Below are positions 38,955 through 42,156 of a stretch of 42,156 nt of DNA, one piece after another. The stretch is from Pirellulales bacterium (lineage in GTDB: Bacteria > Planctomycetota > Planctomycetia > Pirellulales > Thermoguttaceae), in assembly GCA_016935315.1 (NCBI GenBank), contig JAFGRD010000056.1, positions 1 through 42,156 on the forward strand, given 5' to 3'. Position 1 is the first letter of the stretch; every line of letters starts with the position of its first letter. The translations under genes were made by a program, and so were the position numbers. Under the pieces are notes generated by a model. The model was not told the DNA's origin. It worked only from the letters and a program-made list of their open reading frames with translations, and searched no databases.

Positions 38955-40138
38955 GGTTGCACCTCGTTCGGGTCGAATGCGCGTCGCGCGGTCTCGTAGA
39001 CTTCGTGCAACGGCACGTCGTGCTCGGCGGCGATGTGGCGGCACGACTCGAACTCCGGTGCGAAGCGCGGCACGCCGCCGGCCAGCCAACCCACCTTGCC
39101 TTCCACCGGGCCCCACGGCGTGGAAACCGCGTGGGGCTGCCGCGAGAGCACGTGGCGCCCGACCGTCCAACGCCGCACGCCCAGGGTCGTGGTCTCCGTA
39201 AACAGGATCGCTTCGATCGGCTCGACGTCGCCTGACCGGCAAAGGACCGAGAGCTTCACGCCGGGCCGGCTCTTTTTCATCTGGATTGCGGTCGTGTAGA
39301 CGTCCAGCGCCCCGGCTTCCCAGAGCCGTCCGGTGCAATAGCCGATCATTTCGCCGCTGATGTCGTCCAAGTTGGTCTCCAGCACGCACACCTGCTCGCC
39401 CTCGCCGGACCCTTGCGCCTCGGTCGTCTTCCCCAACAACAACCGTAGCACGTTCGGCTGCTGCTCGATATCTCGCTGGCCGGCGCCGACGCCGATCTTC
39501 TCGAGGATCATGGCCGGCAGCGGCCCGAAGCCGTCGGCCAGCGTGGCCAGAATGGCCGCTCCGGTCGGCGTGGTGAGCTCCCGCGGCACCGCCGATTCGG
39601 CCAGCGGAACGCCCCGCAGCAACTCGGCGGTGGCCGGGGCGGGAATGCTGCACTCGCCATGCGCAATCTTCACTTTGCCCGTGCCGACCGCCACCGGCGA
39701 GGCGACGATTCGATCGACCTCCAAGAGATCCCATCCGACCGCCGCGCCGACGATATCGGCGATCGAATCGGCCGCCCCCACTTCGTGAAAATGGACCTTT
39801 TCGACCGTGGTGCCGTGGACCTTCGCCTCGGCCTCGGCCAGCCGCGTGAAAATCCGTCGGGCCAAATCCTGCTGCCGGCCGGAGAGCCGGCCGCGGTCGA
39901 TCATCGCAAGGATCTGGCTGAGGTGCCGATGGGCGTGCTCCGGTTCGTGCTCCACGCTGACTTGCGTCGCCCGAAACCCGTTCTTCTTGACTTCCCGAGC
40001 CGCCAGCCGGCAGCCGGGCAGGCCCAGCGAGCCGACGGCCGCGTTGAGCGTTTCCAGATCCACCCCGGCGTCGACCAACGCCCCCAGGGTCATGTCGCCG
40101 CTGATTCCGCTGGAACAGTCAAGGTAAGCCAATTTCAT
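38948..40138 (-). CDS. larC: Nickel-pincer cofactor biosynthesis protein LarC
   Basis: A 396-residue protein that inserts nickel into the pincer cofactor used by lactate racemase LarA. The start MKLAYLDCSSGISGDMTLGAL is the family hallmark. ARRIFTRLAEAEAKVHG, VEKVHFHEVGAADSIADIVGA and HGECSIPAPATAELL follow. The C-terminal half (ETNLDDISGEMIGYCTGRL; LFTETTTLGVRRWTVGR) is the nickel-insertase part. In some species LarC is made by a frameshift from two frames; here it is one unbroken frame. larA, larB and larE are not adjacent, so it is likely a solitary copy. The stop codon lies in repeat copy E. No strong ribosome-binding site is seen. Confidence 0.95.
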   Translation of the reverse strand: MKLAYLDCSSGISGDMTLGALVDAGVDLETLNAAVGSLGLPGCRLAAREVKKNGFRATQVSVEHEPEHAHRHLSQILAMIDRGRLSGRQQDLARRIFTRLAEAEAKVHGTTVEKVHFHEVGAADSIADIVGAAVGWDLLEVDRIVASPVAVGTGKVKIAHGECSIPAPATAELLRGVPLAESAVPRELTTPTGAAILATLADGFGPLPAMILEKIGVGAGQRDIEQQPNVLRLLLGKTTEAQGSGEGEQVCVLETNLDDISGEMIGYCTGRLWEAGALDVYTTAIQMKKSRPGVKLSVLCRSGDVEPIEAILFTETTTLGVRRWTVGRHVLSRQPHAVSTPWGPVEGKVGWLAGGVPRFAPEFESCRHIAAEHDVPLHEVYETARRAFDPNEVQPH

Positions 40139-40333
40139 GCTAGGGGGGTCCTGTCGTGTTGCCGTCATCCTGATGCACCGCACATCCGGGAGCGAGTTCT
40201 GGAGTTTAAGTCGGGCTAACTCATCATTGGCTGCAGTGGCGGCGCAACCGCGCTTGTCACCCATTGTGCCAGGTTTGACGGCGCGGTGCCATGGGGATCG
40301 CGGTAGCCGGCTTGCGGGCGCCCGCACGCGACA

Positions 40334-40362
40334 TTGACCCATAGGCCAACCTTCGCTACAGT
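40334..40362 (+). promoter_or_regulatory. Sigma-70-type promoter candidate for the receiver-like gene
   Basis: TTGACC (40334-40339, 5 of 6 matches to the -35 consensus) and TACAGT (40357-40362, 4 of 6 matches to -10) are separated by exactly 17 bp. They lie 58 bp upstream of the ATG at 40420. The rest of the 281-bp gap shared with larC shows no gene. Confidence 0.5.
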
Positions 40363-40419
40363 ACTGCCTCGTCGCTCGACTGCTCGTCTACTGCTGGACT
40401 TTCCAGGCAGGATGCCGTC

Positions 40420-41373
40420 ATGGGTTCGTTATTGAAAGAACGAAAGCCGGGAACGGCGCCGTATCCGGCTCCTTGGCGGGGGTTGCCCCCCAAGATGAGC
40501 GTTCTGTACATCGCCACCCGACAGCGCACCGGCGAATGGCTTGCCGAGGCGCTGGCCGCCGATAGCGCTTCTGAGATTTTGGTGGAAGAGGCGGTTGGAT
40601 CGGCGGCGGGCATGGCCCGGCTGCGGGACGAGGCCTTCGACGCCGTGCTGGTCAGCCACGAACCCGGCGAGCTCGACGCCCTGGACCTGATCGAAGGCTA
40701 TCGCGCCAGCGGGGCCGGAGAGCCGATGATCGTGCTGGGCATTCAGAGCGAGCAAGAGATGGCCGCCTTGTGCTACGAAGTGGGCGCCGACGGATACGTT
40801 TGTGTCCATACCACGACCACCCGTAACCTGATCTGGGTCACCGCCCGTGCCATCCAGCGGTACCAGTTGCTGCGGGAGAACCATCGGCTCAACCAGGGCG
40901 AGCAAGCCCGGCTGCAACGCGAGCACGACGAGGCCGACCGGTTGCTGCTGCAGCAACGTGCCCTGCTGAACGACCTGGAGGCGATTCGCCGCGACACGGT
41001 CGGCGAACAGGGACCGGTGCTTGGCGGAGACCTCCAGCCGCCGCTCGATCTGCCTGGCGAGTTGATAGGCCACTATCGCGAGTTGCTGCGAACCTACGTG
41101 ATCATGGGTTCCGGGAACCTCTCGTGCGAGATGAAACAGTTGGCCGATTTGCTGGTCACGGCCGGACTGACCGCACAGCAGACGATGCAGACGCACCTGC
41201 ACGTGCTCGAGGAGTTGGTGCATGGATTGGGTCCCCGCAGCACGCGGCACGTGATGACCCGCGCGGATCTGCTCGTCTTGGAGGTCATGATCCATCTGGC
41301 CGACGGCTATCGGCGGCGATACCAGGAGCGCGTGCACCCGCCGCTGCAGCTTATGCTGCCCGGCTTCGACTAG
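40420..41373 (+). CDS. Response-regulator-like protein with degenerate receiver and coiled-coil region
   Basis: A 317-residue protein. Residues 26-140 follow the receiver fold: MSVLYIATRQ as beta-1, FDAVLVSHEPGELDALDLI as beta-3, PMIVLGIQSEQEM as beta-4, and GADGYVCVHTT as beta-5. The paired acidic residues of beta-1, the phospho-acceptor Asp (here Ser-His in LVSHEP) and the beta-5 Lys are all missing, so it is a pseudo-receiver. A coiled coil (about 150-195, LRENHRLNQGEQARLQREHDE) and a helical C-terminus (FHLHVLEELVHGL-like helices ending LQLMLPGFD) follow. It may be a scaffold or a receiver controlled by something other than phosphorylation. ATG 40420 is chosen, with AGGA about 13 nt upstream; ATG 40495 (MSVLYI) is an alternative. 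Confidence 0.75.
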   Translation: MGSLLKERKPGTAPYPAPWRGLPPKMSVLYIATRQRTGEWLAEALAADSASEILVEEAVGSAAGMARLRDEAFDAVLVSHEPGELDALDLIEGYRASGAGEPMIVLGIQSEQEMAALCYEVGADGYVCVHTTTTRNLIWVTARAIQRYQLLRENHRLNQGEQARLQREHDEADRLLLQQRALLNDLEAIRRDTVGEQGPVLGGDLQPPLDLPGELIGHYRELLRTYVIMGSGNLSCEMKQLADLLVTAGLTAQQTMQTHLHVLEELVHGLGPRSTRHVMTRADLLVLEVMIHLADGYRRRYQERVHPPLQLMLPGFD

Positions 41374-41428
41374 ACCGCCCCGTCGCGGGCGTTCTTGTTG
41401 ACCGGTGGCCTCTACGATGGCCGCTGAG

Positions 41429-41461
41429 TTGACCAAAGGGCGAGTCTCGCCTAAGTTATAC
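41429..41461 (+). promoter_or_regulatory. Possible promoter of transketolase
   Basis: TTGACC (41429-41434) matches the -35 consensus at 5 of 6. The best -10-like string, TTATAC (41456-41461), is 21 bp away, longer than usual; TAAGTT at the ideal 17 bp matches only 3 of 6. The region lies 68-100 bp before the transketolase start. Confidence 0.3.
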
Positions 41462-41528
41462 GATCTGGCACGCCCAGTAGTCGCATACCCCGTCAGGGGG
41501 CCACGGTTTACAGGTGATGGGACACGAA

Positions 41529-42156
41529 ATGGCAGATACGACCAACTCGATCGAAGAACTGGCAATCAATACGATCCGCACGCTCTCGATGGACGCCGTG
41601 CAGGCGGCCAACAGCGGGCATCCCGGCACGCCCATGGCCCTGGCTCCGGCCGCCTATCTGCTTTACAACGAGGTGCTCCGCTACGATCCGGCCCAACCGG
41701 CCTGGCCCAACCGCGACCGGTTCGTGCTCTCCTGCGGCCACGCCTCGATGCTGCTGTACTCGATGCTGCACCTGACCGGGGTACGGCAGCTGGGGCCCGA
41801 TGGCCAGCCGACCGACGAACCGGCCGTGTCGCTTGAGCAAATCCGGCAGTTTCGCCAGCTTGACAGCCGCTGCCCGGGCCATCCCGAGTACGCTCACACC
41901 AGCGGGGTCGAGATCACGACCGGCCCGCTGGGCCAAGGCGTGGCCAGCAGCGTGGGCATGGCGATCGCCTCGCGGTGGCTGGCGGCCCACTACAACCAGC
42001 CCGGCTTCGAGCTGTTCGACTACGACATCTATGCCCTCTGCAGTGACGGGGACCTAATGGAAGGCCTCGGTTCCGAGGCGGCGTCGCTTGCCGGCCACTT
42101 GAAGCTCTCGAACCTATGCTGGATCTACGACGACAACAAGATCACCATCGAGGGCA
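41529..42156 (+). CDS. tkt: Transketolase, N-terminal part (runs off the window)
   Basis: Only 209 codons are visible, with no stop before the window end. SGHPGTPMALAPAAYLLYNEVLRY, RFVLSCGHASMLLYSMLHLTG, GHPEYAHTSGVEITTGPLGQG and CSDGDLMEG (start of the thiamine diphosphate-binding motif) are characteristic of transketolase, which moves two-carbon units in the pentose phosphate pathway. ATG 41529 is chosen (MADTTNSIEEL), with GATGGGA upstream; ATG 41517 adds four codons. The direct neighbour upstream is the receiver-like gene, 155 bp away, and it is probably a separate unit. Confidence 0.95.
   Translation, partial: MADTTNSIEELAINTIRTLSMDAVQAANSGHPGTPMALAPAAYLLYNEVLRYDPAQPAWPNRDRFVLSCGHASMLLYSMLHLTGVRQLGPDGQPTDEPAVSLEQIRQFRQLDSRCPGHPEYAHTSGVEITTGPLGQGVASSVGMAIASRWLAAHYNQPGFELFDYDIYALCSDGDLMEGLGSEAASLAGHLKLSNLCWIYDDNKITIEG

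Overview
The window looks like chromosomal DNA from a planctomycete, probably in or near the Pirellulales. The pointers are high GC with dense coding, a large secreted protein with the planctomycete N-terminal signature LEALEDRTLLS, a serine/threonine kinase fused to TPR repeats, a signal-peptide GH2 galactosidase carrying a LamG-like insert, and a murC-murB-ftsQ remnant of the division/cell-wall cluster with no ftsA or ftsZ after it. The species cannot be named from sequence alone. I see no rRNA, tRNA, CRISPR array, integrase or transposase gene.

Layout. 1-42: tail of an unknown + strand gene. 290-7223 (- strand): a secreted repeat protein with a C-terminal metzincin site, the TrkH and TrkA potassium uptake proteins, and two small membrane proteins. 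7311-10939 (-): a URO-D-fold protein and a SWIM/SNF2 helicase. 11127-16686 (+): beta-galactosidase-like GH2 enzyme, ribD, and a lone GspG-like pseudopilin. 16747-22530 (-): a dynamin-like GTPase, a ketosynthase homologue with all three catalytic residues replaced, and a 777-residue protein made of two fused GNAT-like units. 22799-23923 (+): an extended SDR. 24043-30890 (-): purA, uppS, an orphan PAS histidine kinase, murC, murB and ftsQ-like. 31180-32529 (+): an FAD oxidoreductase. 32571-40138 (-): a kinase-TPR protein with an altered DFG motif, a secreted hypothetical, an App1-type HAD phosphatase, a membrane/coiled-coil protein and larC. 40420-42156 (+): a degenerate receiver-domain protein and the start of transketolase.

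The most striking signal not explained by genes is a family of about 105-bp imperfect palindromes. There are five copies in 42 kb, at 20001, 23938, 28754, 38011 and 38850. They share terminal arms of the type TTATTGACGYTTGCA and a conserved central hairpin (GACCAACGGGAG / CTCCCGTTGGTC). In the best copies TA dinucleotides lie at both ends. They behave like MITEs: they sit only between genes or overlap the very ends of genes. One copy supplies the apparent start codon of the App1-like gene, and two supply the stop codons of uppS and larC. Two near-identical copies in the same orientation flank the gene at 38161-38742.

Several proteins keep a familiar fold but have lost canonical catalytic residues: the ketosynthase (Cys-His-His replaced by Asp-Asn-Asn), the kinase (DFG-type Asp replaced by Asn), the receiver domain (no phospho-acceptor Asp) and the URO-D-like protein (no HxC zinc motif). 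The inactive-looking ketosynthase, the double GNAT protein and the SDR lie next to each other. They could form an acyl-transfer or lipid-modification locus, but this is inference only.
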